Shown here: positions 35,713 to 48,140 of the stretch, one piece after another
Numbering within the stretch: position 1 is the first letter of the stretch
Layout of the letters: the number at the start of each line of letters is the position of its first letter
Origin: Annona cherimola
Taxonomy: Eukaryota; Streptophyta; Magnoliopsida; Magnoliales; Annonaceae
Assembly: GCA_030490835.1 (NCBI GenBank)
Contig: CM059971.1
Coordinates: 39,232,012 to 39,296,011 of the forward strand
Direction of reading: 5' to 3'
Length of the DNA stretch: 64,000 bases
Made by a program: the position numbers and the translations under genes
Notes under the pieces: generated by a model
The model's input: the letters and a program-made list of their open reading frames with translations, nothing else
The model's database searches: none
What the model was told of the DNA's origin: nothing

Positions 35713-37653
35713 TTATGCCATTAGCGACACCATTAGAAGGCATGCCAAGGTGCTGACTACCATACAACTCATTAATGCAGATGCTGAATTGTAGTAACCT
35801 GGTGGCTCTGGTCCTGTAACTGTTGATCCAGTAGGGTTTGTTGTGTTTATGACAGATGAGCTTGAGCTTGAGCTGCTGCTATACGAAACATGCATAAGAG
35901 CCTTGCACCAAATAGTGCGATGGATGCTATTGGTTAACAGACAAAAGAAAGAAAGAAAAACAGAGAGATTTCCAGTGAGTAATAGTTACCTTGATGAGGG
36001 ATATTGACATGTGGAAGTACCTGTTATGATGAAACCAAATTCAGGCATTAGCTTCACTTATCAATGTTGATGTATTGCGCTGCAAATATTCCATATAAAA
36101 ATATATTTGTTTCATTCATATAAACACATGATTTTTTAAGTAGATAAATAGAAGTAACCAAATTACTTGGATCTGTGTTTGTAAGCATTGCTGTTCCTCC
36201 AAAGTTGCAGCTTGTGGGGACAGGGTTCTTCTGGTAGTATTCATTGAATGCATAGGACGCATGATCACGAACTGTATCAGGATTAAAGCAGGCTGCACCC
36301 TTTTGGATTGGAGAGCAGTCTGCTCCACCATATCCACAGGCATAGTCCAGGGCTACCTGCAAAGCTGTGGGGGATGCGCTTGGATTTGCCACACACCAAC
36401 TCTGGCCCGACGTTGTGGGGGTGCCACTTGCAGCAGGTGGAGTCACAATAGGTGTCATCATTGTTGGAGGTGCAACTGGGTTCACCACAGGAGTACTGCC
36501 AGCTGGAGCAGTTGGATTGACCACAGGAACTGATCCTGAAGTATCAGCATCTGATTGTGCAAAGTCGTTGATGGAATCCAAATCACCATCATCAAGCTCT
36601 CTATGTGAAGATGGAAAAAGTTGTTCTTCTTCGCGATTGGATTCTTTCTGTTTGAACTCTTCAGCCAAAGTCCTTCTAAAGAAAGGAATGCTATGGAATG
36701 ATGGCAATCTTCTTAAATTGATCTGAAGAGGGAGGTCATGTTCAGGAAGAACAGAGGCAACCTGAGTAGTCAGATTTGCCAAACAATCATCAGTGACAAA
36801 TTCCTGTTGGCAGGGAATTTCAAGTGTTAAGTAGTATCTGGGCCTATGGAGAAACTCAATGACTTGGGTTAGGACATCCCTGAATTTCTGAGTGGATGGC
36901 TCTTGAGGCTTTCTAAAGCAATCTTCTATCCAGGGCAAGGAAAATGAAACTGATAATCCAACTGAAGGATCTAATTCTAAAGTTGCAAGTGCTGCGTCAA
37001 TGGCTTTAACAGCAGGTAAAAGAAGTGGGAGATGATTCTCTTTCAACATTTCACCATCTATAACAATGCTGCTTATATTTGCACATCGGCTAACGATTGA
37101 AACTTCTCTTCGAACCCAATTATTTGCTAGAAAATTTGATTTACTTATTGATTCCACGTTCTTCATACTTATGTACAAATCTACTTCTCTTCTTGTCCCA
37201 CAGATCTCTCTTAATAGCCTGTAATTGTCATCAGAAATTCTGATATGAGATGTGCCTTTGGTTTTCTGATACCAAAGGAGATCAGAAGGAGGTAAACTCT
37301 CCCTGCTTGGGGATGTTCCAAAAGATGTTCCTGAAAAAAGAACAAACCAAAGCGAATGATTTCAATGATGCAATCATGTATATGGAACTGGAACAAAAAA
37401 AACCAAGGGTAGAAACACACAGCATGATATGGTCCGCTGTGTTTCTTCACCAGAAAATTTGGTATTGGGAAACTTCCCAATCTCAACTTAATCTCAAGAA
37501 GGTGGGATTCAGAACTTAGTTTGGAAGTCATGAGGTTCAAAATTCTTTCCGTGCAGAATGATGAAAACAGCCTTGCCATCAATAACAGGATTCCCAAAAT
37601 TTTAGAGGAAAATAAAATAATAATTCTTATTCTTCTTCTTTTTTCTTTGTTTT

Positions 37654-37695
<42 letters not shown>

Positions 37696-38232
37696 AAAAG
37701 TTATAGACCATCCTGCAGTTTTAATAGAGCAGTACAACTTCTGTTCTGCTTCATGCAGCTACTGTTGCAATACCAACCCATATGCCGAATGGAAGGTTTC
37801 ACCATAGACAGGCCAAGCCCAGGTGCTCATTCACACAACATAAGGTCCATTGTCATATGTTGACAGGGCTAAAATCAAGTTGATGGTTTCTATTGCAAAC
37901 TGGAAACAGAGATATCACCCAAAAAAAAAAAAAGCAGATATTGTTGTTGCTAGCTGTTTTTTGATCACTGGACTACCAAGTGGAATCTGGTGTTTGACTC
38001 AGCAACAAATGTATTTGAAATTTTGCAAACTCAATACCCACCAGAAATGAAATTGTAAGACCTAATAAAAATCCCATTTCAATGATTAATTAGAAAAGTT
38101 ATACAGGTGCATTATGAAAGAAAAGAAAATTTTGCTAGATGCTCAAGATAGAGAACATATATATTTCTACTCACCGGAACAGAAAAGCAGCAGCAGGAAA
38201 AGAAGAAGACACTGAAGAACCATGACGCCCAT
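35713..38232 (-). CDS. GPI-anchored X8 (CBM43) protein with degenerate GH17-like N-terminal region
   Basis: Four coding exons: 38,232-38,175, 37,330-36,167, 36,020-35,990 and 35,878-35,713. All introns are GT-AG, and the 1,419 nt make 472 codons plus stop. Residues 1-19 form a hydrophobic signal peptide. Residues 20-230 follow the plant GH17 beta-1,3-glucanase pattern, with E113 (in IDGEML) where the acid/base Glu of GNEVL sits, but the later catalytic Glu region is absent, so it is probably inactive. Residues 285-330 are a Pro/Thr/Val linker. Residues 331-412 are an X8 domain with six Cys (332, 351, 358, 367, 394, 412). A Ser run (418-425) and hydrophobic tail (about 449-472) after YYNSAS indicate a GPI anchor. 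Such proteins bind callose in the wall or at plasmodesmata. The first of two ATGs was chosen; the second is at codon 4. Confidence 0.88.
37658..37693 (+). repeat. A36 homopolymer in intron 1 of the X8-domain gene
   Basis: Thirty-six consecutive A on the plus strand, so a T36 run within the first intron (37,331-38,174) of the minus-strand gene. It looks like a retroposon tail or slippage product; no flanking duplication was identified. Confidence 0.85.
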
Positions 38233-38280
38233 CTTCCAATGCTAATCTAAGTTGAAGTTGAAGCCGGGCTTCTTCAATGC

Positions 38281-38292
38281 TTTTTATTTAGG
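38281..38292 (-). promoter_or_regulatory. Possible TATA box of the X8-domain gene
   Basis: The minus strand reads CTAAATAAAAA about 50 bp before the start codon, which would allow only a short leader. A GA/CT-rich tract (38,403-38,425 on the plus strand) further upstream could instead lie in a longer 5' UTR. The start site is undecided. Confidence 0.35.
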
Positions 38293-39046
38293 AGATGCCG
38301 AGCTGTGCTTTCTGAAAGACAAGAAGCATTAGAGGACCTTGAAAAGGAGATATCTTGATTTGTACTTTTGTTGGAGGAATCCAATCTTTTCTTGGGTTGG
38401 AGGTAGAGAGAGAGAGAGAGAGGCAAAGAAGGAAAGGAATAAAAGAAAACTTGGGAAACGGGCATTGGTATTGGAGGTAGCAAGCAACAGCCGTGTGAAA
38501 AAAGAAAGAAAAAAAAAAAAAAAAAAAGGAGAAAGTAAGGCATATGACACTCCAGGAACACTGCATGCCTAACTCTGGATTTGGCAACATCATTCATATT
38601 CGTTCTCCAACTGTTTTGAGTCTGAGACTGACAGGGCCAGATATAAAAAACAGTATTTAACCAACCGCTAACAGGGGCCTTTTTTGTCTTAATTTTTTAC
38701 TTCACCTATTCAGCAACCTTCATTTTCATTTGATTCCGAGGTGTATGGGGATTGCATGCCCTTTCTTTTTTATGAAGATTGTGGGATTTTTAAATGATTT
38801 ATGTTAATCTCTTTTACTGTGTCCTGTATATGGTTAAAACAAAAGCCAAAGTAGGAAGAGCAGCGAATCCTTTTCCTACTTTGGAAAATTCTGTATTCAT
38901 GTTGATGGAGATTTGGAAGGAAAGGCGGATGAAGATCACATAAGTACAAAGACGGAGGACCCACACAATGGGAGGTCATTCTTTCTGTCGATGGATGCAT
39001 TCCACTACAAATGGGACCCATCATGTTCATCTACAAAATACACAAG

Positions 39047-39111
<65 letters not shown>

Positions 39112-39615
39112 GCACACTCACAATCCTAGCTTAATTACGGTGCCAACGATTAGATATGGCCCACATTGGTGCATAAATCAGCATCATATCCGCAATGATT
39201 TGTTGATATAGGTGGACCTCATTTATAGAAAATGCAGAATCAATTAATGAAAAATCTATTTTATTGATATATCAATTTTGAAGCTGTCAATTTAATGTCG
39301 GTACGTCTAAAATATTTTTCTTAGATAGATGAATGACTCAATAAGTTATTCTCAATTTTTTTTTTGTTAACTTGGTAAATTGTATGTAATTTTCATTTAT
39401 ATTATGTAATGCATCAAACTCAAAAGAAGTATTTCCGGATTTATGTTTGAAGGCTTTGTCATAGGGTCTTTCATGTGTTGGGCTAAGTTTCTTCTTTTGT
39501 ATAAAAAAAAATTATAATTGTAGAATCTTAATAACATCATTAGGGGACAACATAAACGGGCAATTCATTAGTCTATTTGTTCAACTTGTTTATAAACAAG
39601 TTAGAGTTGAACTCT
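38293..39615. other. Upstream intergenic region of the X8-domain gene
   Basis: It holds a short (GA)n at 38,405-38,424, an A-rich run near 38,508-38,527 and the long CT microsatellite at 39,051-39,109. ORFs on both strands here are simple-sequence artefacts. No second gene was recognised. Confidence 0.5.
39051..39109 (+). repeat. CT microsatellite, about 29 repeats
   Basis: Uninterrupted CT dinucleotides for 59 bp, about 0.8 kb upstream of the X8-domain gene. GA/CT tracts are common near plant promoters, but this one could also be neutral. Confidence 0.97.
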
Positions 39616-39624
39616 TTAGCTAAA

Positions 39625-42600
39625 GAGGCCCAACCCATAGGAAGTGCTTCCTACGTTTTTGTCGTAGGAAGCCTCATCTGAACCGTCCAGATTGAATCGA
39701 CGGCTTTGATTTCACAGGGCATTTTCGGTAGTTGAAAATGTGTTTCCCCTTCGTTTCCATGCTCTGCTTCTCCCTTGCATCTCCATGCTTCTCCCTTGCC
39801 TTCGTTTCCATCCCCATGCCTCTCCCTTCCCTTGCGTTTCCATTCTCTGCTTCTCCCTTCCCTTGCGACTCGCTGTGGAGCTAAGCCGGATTTGCTTGGA
39901 AGCCGGCGGGACGAAGAAGGTGGAGACGACACGGTGAGATCTGAGATGACGGGTTCCGCCTAGAAGACGACACGCTGCCGACAAACTGCTGCTGCCGACG
40001 ACGTTCCTTTGCAGCAATGAAGCGGGTGGGTTTGAGCAGCAATGGCAGCATCGACCGGTAGAAGAGAAGAAAACTCGCAGCGCTAGTTTTTTTTAGATTC
40101 AGGCGATTGGAGAACAGATCTGTCCGCGCGAGTTAGGCATCATAGTTAGCAAGCCCTTGGCGAGTCATCGGTCTGTTCCGATCGGCGATCCAACGGTCGA
40201 CGGCTTGTGGGTTTTGAGGTAGGAGCGTGGCTGCCGGCTAGGTTCGGTTGCGATTCGTGGAGGGTGATGCACCATGTCTCATTTGTCGCAACAGATCCGT
40301 AGAGGGTAATGCACGGTGCGTTATTTGTCGTGACGGACAGAAATTAGAGGGCTAGTGGTCTAGCGGACCACCTGAATTCGTGCACATGCAGATTGTTATT
40401 TTTCAAAACAATTTTACAAAAAAAATTTAATAATCTAATAGAATCCCCAAATTATATAAATATAATATTTGTGTAAAAAAAATATAAATATCATACTTAT
40501 TGCATCAAAACCTCAATTTCAATATAATTTCTCTTAAAATTTTGTGAAAATGATATAAAACAACTACAAAAAAATGTAATTTTTTTATAAAGTTTCTATT
40601 TATATATTTTAAATAAACTTGTAAAAATAATTCTTTTATGTAGTTGGAATTTTTTAGATTTGTATGGATGTCAATTATTCAATTCACAAACGTAGTCAAT
40701 TGAAAGATTTTATATAAAATATAATTATCAAAAAGTTTTCATATAAAATCTTCTTAAGATGAAAAAATTTAAAAATTAGAAGGATGAAATAATTAGCTTA
40801 ACGAAATTGAGCTTTAAATTTTAGCAAATTTGACCCTTAAATTTATGAAAGTTTACAAATCTAACACAAATGATTATTGTTGTGAAATAGATTAGTATAA
40901 ATTTTTGAAATAAAGAAATTGTTACCATTGTAAAATGAAAAAAAAATCTAATTCACTTCACTTACTTGTTTTCATAGGTTATTTTTGAATACTCTCGCTA
41001 CTTTTTGCTTAAATCAAAATTTTTTAAAAAAAATTAACCCTCAAACATGCATTCTTCATGTTAGAAAAATTTAATCGTATGCTTGTATATCTTAGGTTAA
41101 AAAAATTCAATCATATATGTACATTGCTAATAAATTTTTGTAAATTTATTTTGATCTTTTTATTTTAATTTGACTTAAATAAATATTTATTTTAAATTAT
41201 AACAAGCAATGAGACAGATGAGTGAACTCTAGAGCTTTAGAAATTTAGCTTACTAAGTTCGCAAAATAAATCAACATAATAAATTTATTAAATTAATTAA
41301 ATTGATAGTTTTACATTGATTTCACTTGAAAAAATAAATTTTTATTTTTATTTTAAATTAATTAATTCTAGTAATAATAAATCACAATTAGTATATTAGT
41401 ACGTTAAACTTGTAATATAAACTATAATAATATTATTTTATAATTTTAATACATTTTATTATAAAATTTGTATTAAATATAGTCATTTACTAAATTGATT
41501 ATTGAACTAATCCCATGAATTACTTAGAATCATGAAAATAAAAGGAGCTTACGTGAACATTAAAAATTGTAGATATATTATAATTGAAGATATTATCTAC
41601 TATTATTTTTAATTATACATTTATATTTCTTTTGTACATGTTTATATTATTTAGAATCATTAAAATCGAATAAAAGTCCATGGATTATAAAAATTTAAAG
41701 ATATATTGTAACTGAAGATCTAATTTAATTTTTTAGATATAATTATTAATATAATAATGTGTGTGAAAGGGCGCGTGGGTGGGAAGTTAGTTAATTTTTA
41801 TGTTTTTTAATGGAGTGTTGCGGGTGTGTGAGTTTAATACAAATTTTGATCTTTTTAGAAAGTTGCTTACCTTACTCTATTTTGATTTGCAAAATATTTA
41901 TAACAATAGACGGTTTAGATTAGAAAAATTCAGCTAATTAAATTATAAATAGGAATAATTATGTAGACGGTTAAAATAGTGCAGATATTTTTATTTAAAT
42001 ATGAATAAAAATAATATAATAATAATTATTTATTAAATCTATCCCAAAAAGGTACATATATTTATTTAGGTTATCTAAATATAAATTATAATTTCTGGAC
42101 ATATAATTAAACCTTTATTATACTTAATTATTGAATTTAGGACATATAATTAAGTAATCATTTAAATTAAGTATTTTCTACCGATTTAAGTTTCAGGATA
42201 GTTTAAATTACAATTTTGGACGTATAATTGAACCATTCCTAAAAGGTCATATATATTTATTTTGTCAAAAATAATTATTTGAATTATTTATCTTAGGCTT
42301 CATTATTGGCCATTGGTGGTGTTGAAATACATATTTGTCAAATATTTATACCATAACTTTGTTCTAAAAAGTAAGTTGGATTATTTGAATAATTCATTTT
42401 TCATGGAGCTTCAATTCAAATTAATTTAATTTAACAAAATTAGAGATAATATTGGGTGAATTTTTGTAAAGTTTTTATTTAACAGAAATGACAATAATTG
42501 ATAGCTTTTTTGTGAGTACCTATCATTTCAATTAACACTTGTTATACTAAAATGAATAAATAAAAGTTAAGTAATAAAAATATTAATGAAATAGTTTATT

Positions 42601-44447
42601 TTATATTTTGCATTTCTTCATTTTTCAAAAAAGCTATTATTTTATTTTATATTATTTATTTTTATGTTTGAATGCATGTTTATATGTTGAAATTATATTA
42701 CAGATAATGCACATAAAAAGCTTATTAGCTTAAAAGTCCCAAAAAGTCAAATATATTTATTCAGAACATTTAAAAATACTTAATTATTAAACTAGCACAA
42801 AAAAGTCATATATATTTATATTATCAAATGTTAATTATAGTAATATAATTTAAATAAATATAATTTATACAATTTTATTTTTAAAAGTCAATATAATAAT
42901 TATAATTTTATATATTTATTTAAATTTTATTTTATTCAATTTAAATTAATTACATATTTAATTGAATAATAATTTATTATTAATTTGTAAAATACATAGA
43001 TTAGGTAAAAATTCATAAATTATAAAAAAATTAAATTCGGTTAAACACGGTTAGACACGGTTAGATGTGATTAGACATAGTTAGACTCGGTTAGACGCGG
43101 TTAGATACGGTTAGACACGGTTAGACGCAGTTAGACACGGTTATACACAGTTAGACACGGTTAGACGCAGTTAGACACAGTTAGACGCAGTTAGATTATG
43201 GTAATTTTATTAAATTATATTATTTGGATTTTAAATTTGGTTGTTAAGATATAAATGACCTTATAAGGGCCCAGGATCATATTACAGGTGTTAAATTATG
43301 ATTAAATTATTAATTCAAAAATTAGACAGGATTAAATTATTACAGGTTAGACACGGTTAGACGCGGTTAGACACGGTTAGACTCGGTTAGACAATGTTAG
43401 ACTCGGTTAGACACAGTTAGATTACAGTGATTTTATTAAATCTTATTATTTAGGTTCCAAATTTGGTTGTTAAGATATAAATGACCTTATAAGGGCCCTA
43501 AGATCATATTATAGGTGTTAAATTATAATTAAATTATTAATTTCAAAAATTAGACGCGGTTAGACACAGTTAAACTCGGTTAGACACAGTTAGACACAGT
43601 TAGATTATGCTGATTTTATTAAATCATATTATTTGGGTTCCAAATTTGGTTATTAAGATATAAATGGCCTTATAAGGGCCCTAAGATCATATTACAGGTG
43701 TTAAATTATGATTAAATTATTAATTTCAAAAATTAGACACGGTTAGAGACGATTAGACGCGATTAGACGCGGTTAGACGCGGTTAGACGCGGTTAGACTC
43801 GGTTAGACTCGGTTAGACTCGGTTAGACACAGTTAGATTATGGTGATTTTATTTAATCATATTATTTGGGTTCCAAATTTGGTTTTTAAGAAATAAATGG
43901 CCTTATAAAGGCCCTAGGATCATATTAAAGATGTTAAATTAGAATTTAATTATTAATTTCAAAAATTAGACACGGTTAGACGCGGTTAGACGCGGTTAGA
44001 CTTGATTAGACACGGTTAGATTCTATTATATTCAGAAAATAAAAAAATATTAATAAATTTTCAAAAAATCAAGAAAAATATAAGAAATTTGTTATTCTTG
44101 AGAGTACCTTAATTACATTAACTTTAAATAATATAACATAACTTCTAATAAAAATTATATTTTTCAACTTTACCAATTATAATGAAATCTTATTAAAAAA
44201 TTATTTTTGTACACTAATATTTTTAAAAATTGTCAAATAATGAAAAATTATGTTTACATACTTTTTACTAATTGATCTATCAAATGAATGGAATAGATTG
44301 AGATTTTATATGTATATAATACAAAATTGATCAAAAAAACCAAACATACTCACGTTTTTAATCAAACATACTCACGATGAAAAATTACCACATTGCCCCT
44401 GCTTCCTTTTTTTTCTTATGGGAAGTGCTTCTCATGGGTTGGCCCTC
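39625..44447. mobile_element. MULE-B, non-autonomous Mutator-like element (4,823 bp)
   Basis: The left end GAGGCCCAACCCATAGGAAG and the right end, read on the other strand as GAGGGCCAACCCATGAGAAG, form terminal inverted repeats of about 20 bp. The 9-bp TSD TTAGCTAAA is perfect (39,616-39,624 and 44,448-44,456). As in MULE-A, the left 0.75 kb (to about 40,390) is GC- and pyrimidine-rich, and the rest is very AT-rich. The TTAGAC repeat array lies at 43,033-44,025 and the terminal 400 bp match MULE-A. No transposase was found. The GC-rich arm may be captured host DNA (Pack-MULE style), but its source is not recognisable. Confidence 0.9.
43033..44025 (+). repeat. TTAGACRCGG minisatellite with higher-order spacers in MULE-B
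   Basis: Runs of a 10-mer close to GGTTAGACAC/GGTTAGACGC are separated by four copies of a spacer of about 130 bp (…TTATTTGGGTTCCAAATTTGG…GACCTTATAAGGGCC…GGTGTTAAATTATG…). The spacer is homologous to that in MULE-A, while the 10-mer has shifted from TTAGATGTTG to TTAGACACGG. Confidence 0.9.
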
Positions 44448-44456
44448 TTAGCTAAA

Positions 44457-44903
44457 TGGATTATAATTGAACACTACAAACTTGTTAACCTCTATAATGA
44501 TCCATTTAACCTATTTAACCTACCCAACCCACTTATTTATGAACTTCCCATGTTTAGCCTTTTTATATTGATGCAGAAGAAATTATTGTTACTTGTTAGA
44601 TTTATAGTTGAATTACTGAGACTTTTACATGTCACTTCTTATAATTATTAGGTATATTTATGAGCTATTACTATTTTTATCATTAAAAAAATCTATTTTT
44701 AACTTGTTTCATGTATTTTTAACAAATCACATTGTTGACAACTTATTAACAACCCGTTTAGATAACTCATTAACAATCCATGAACTCATTTATTATTTTT
44801 TATATCACATGAACCCTATTTATTTATTTTTTGAGAAATACTATTTGGTTGTATTTCACTAAAGGCAAAAAGATGTTAGGCCCAACCCTCTCCTCCTCCC
44901 ATC

Positions 44904-44934
<31 letters not shown>

Positions 44935-44954
44935 TGCCCGAAAGAGAAGATGAC
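44457..44954. other. Short intergenic stretch with a C25 homopolymer
   Basis: AT-rich sequence without a recognisable gene. Positions 44,907-44,931 are 25 consecutive C, inside a CT-rich block (44,881-44,932) that ends 22 bp before the giant LTR starts. The run could form an i-motif or, on the other strand, G-quadruplex structures. Confidence 0.75.
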
Positions 44955-47900
44955 TGTGATACCCAGAACAAATGTGACTCATACATGCAATCAAGGCATG
45001 TAATTGTTGTTAAATTATATGATTGAAAGGGATAAATGAGATTAGGACTAATGACGGAGTAAGGTGGTTAAGTTAATCACCTTAGCCCAATATGAGTTAA
45101 TGTACTCAAAAAAGCCTATTGAGGATTAGGGAATGTGAATATATTGAAGATAATTACCTCATTTATTATTATTTAATTAATGGAGATTATGATGATAATT
45201 ATGGATTTAAGGTGATAAATGTTAGAAAATTCATAACTTGACGCCTATAAGGCGGAATGAGGTGAAATTTAAAAGGTAAGCACATGATGATGTGCTCAAC
45301 CTTATGAATGAATTGGATTATGAAAATTTTGATGAGATTAGGGTGATAATTATTTATTTTCATCCAAATCCAACAGATAATTTCAAATGGTCATAACTTA
45401 TGCTAGAAAGGTCATTTTGGGATGAAATTTGTCATGAACGGTTAAAATGATATGGTGAATCTTATGGATGGGTTTGCTTAAGCTAATTACCATGAAAAAT
45501 TTCTTAATCACAAAAGGATGAAAGAAGTTGACTTTTATTCATGAAAAGTGACATGTCGTTAATGAACTGAAAGTGACAAGTGACACGAGTCAATACGGGA
45601 TTTGTTGAGCAAGATTTAAAGTCAACCAAAAGAATGGAGAGTTGACTTTTGAAAAGAAAATGAAACATATATCATCGTAAGATTCATTTGGAATCAACTT
45701 CATTAATGCTAAAGTTGATAAATTTAATTCAATTGGACACATGTCAATGTAGGGTGAAATGGGTAGATTTTAATTTTAAAAAAATGCAAAAATGCATGGA
45801 TAATGTGGACATGTGTCATTGTAGGATGCGTTTGGAAGAAGATAAGGTCAACTAATTTATTGCAAGTTGATCTTTTGAAGCTACATTGGACAAGTGTCAA
45901 TGTAGGATTGGTTTGAGCCATTTTGTGATTTTTAAAAAAAATCCAAAAAGTGTGTGAAAAGGGGCTGCACCAAGGGATGTTCTCAACAAGGTATTTGGGC
46001 AGATTTTTCATGCCACAAACTGACAAATGGGCAGCCCCATGTGGATGTGATGATGCCTTGATTTTGGGAGGATTTTTTATATTTAAAAATAGAAACCTTA
46101 GGGAGCAAGCAAGGTAGCTCAAGTGTGGATAAACATGGACTTATTTAAGTCCAAAATGAGGTGGAAAAACATCGTTATAAAAAAGGGAAGATGGGCAGCC
46201 CCTAGGGATGTTCCAAGCAAGTTAGAGAGAGAAAATAAAGAAAAAATAAAGAAAAAATAAAGAAAAAAATGTCCAGCAGGTGGACATTCCAAAGGGGAAG
46301 AAAAAGAAGAAGAAAAAAAGAGGAAAAGAGAAGAAGAAAGGGAAGAAACCAAGCTAGGAAGGATTGGAGCAAAAGTTCACAACTCCAAGTAAGTATTGAA
46401 AGCAAGTATGATTCATTTAATTCTAAGTTTCTTACCCTTATTTATGGATCATAAATTTGATCCATAATGAACCCTAAGTGATGAGTTATGAAACCCTTAT
46501 CTAGGGTACTAAATGAGGAATGAATGAAAGGAATGGATTTAAGGGTTCAAGAGAGGTATACATGATGATAGGGTGGATTACAACCCATGTACCTAGCTGG
46601 AATTTTTAGAAAATTCCCAAATATGTTGCTGTTTTAAGCATGTCTTATGTTTGGATTATGTTAATTATTTACATGAATTATATATGTTGGATTGAGAAAA
46701 ATTCATGAACCCTAAAAATGTAAAACCTAAAGTTGACAACATGTTGGAAATTCCACTCTTTTGAGATGGATATGGGGCATGAATTAAACCAAATAATATG
46801 TGGTTTAATTGAAGGGTAAAATACTCTAGATTTAGGGCACATGGGATGTCCAAAAAGGGCTGAAATGAAAGGGCAAAAATCTGATTGTTTTGAGCATCAC
46901 ATGTGGACGTCCAAGGGTGCCAAGAAAGGCATGAAAAAGTTGCTGTTTTGGGCAACTTAAATTATGGACTTTAAATCCATGTAAATACCCTAGATATGGG
47001 ATAAGAAAAGTATGATTAAGGGCTGAAATTAAGGAGTTAAAATTCTGTTTTGAAAGATATGTCCATAGGGATGTTGAAAGTGGGAAAGAACGATAACAAA
47101 GTTGTTATTTTGGAACCATGTAATCAAAGGATTTTAATCCTATAAAAATACCCTAAATTATGTGATAATTAAGTTTTTTAATTATGCCAAAATAGAGGGC
47201 AAGTTGTTGTTTTGAAAGAAATTGGAAAACACATAATATATGTGTAGTTAAAAGGGTACACATAAAGGGTATGTATGACAAAGATGAGAAATGAATAAAT
47301 GTCATTTGCTAAAATGAAAAAATAGATGGAAATGTGGTAAAATGTCAAAGCAAGGTGCTGTTTTGATAATATTTAGAAATCTCAAATTTTGAGATTAATA
47401 TGTAAGGCCTAGACTATTAAGTATGTGCATAAAGTAAGCACCAATGTGAGAAATGTGAAAAATAAGTAATAAATGATAAATAGAAGGTAATGAACCTTCG
47501 TATGTGGATTAAAAGAAAGGTTATGATTTGTTGAAATGTTTACCCTAAATAAGGATATTAAAAATGGAACGAATGGATGATGTGATGAACAAGTATGTTG
47601 TTATGTATGAACACCCGACTTAAAAGACAAGTGGGTTAAGCTAGTATAATGTAAATCCAATTGGATTCATGTAGGTTGGAAAATCCTAAGGAATACAAGT
47701 ATTTGAAATTTATGCATATAAATGAAATGTTATTTTCATTTATCTAGGCAAAGGCAAGGAAAAGTATGGAAGAAGGAGGTTAAGGCTATCTCAGGTAAGC
47801 AAGCTAACTTTCCAAAATATTGATTTCCTTTTATGTGTTGAATGGTTGAATATGTTTATGCTAATGTTTTATGAATTTCTTACGAGTGGGCAAGCACAAT

Positions 47901-48140
47901 TTTTGAAAATGATGGCTTTAATGAAAAGTCATAAGTTTTGAAAAAGGACGGCTTTAATGAAAAGTCACAAATTTTGAAAAAGGATGACTGTAATGAAAAG
48001 CCTTAAGGATTGCTTCATGGGAAGCAAGCAACACTTTTTAAGATATTTATTTTATCACAAGTGTTGCAAAAATTAGGAATGATTTATGATGATGATTTTG
48101 AGAGTTTACTTACAATTACGCAAGTTCTTCATGATGCTAT

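Noticed and set aside
36116..36726. ORFs in other frames over the X8-domain gene
   Set aside because: They shadow the long conserved exon, whose six-Cys X8 pattern and splice joins establish the true frame.
43033..44025. Could the spaced TTAGAC repeats be a CRISPR array or telomere-like DNA?
   Set aside because: The spacers are near-identical to each other and the repeat is 10 bp, so it is not CRISPR. The unit is not the TTTAGGG telomere repeat, and it lies inside a MULE with 9-bp TSDs.
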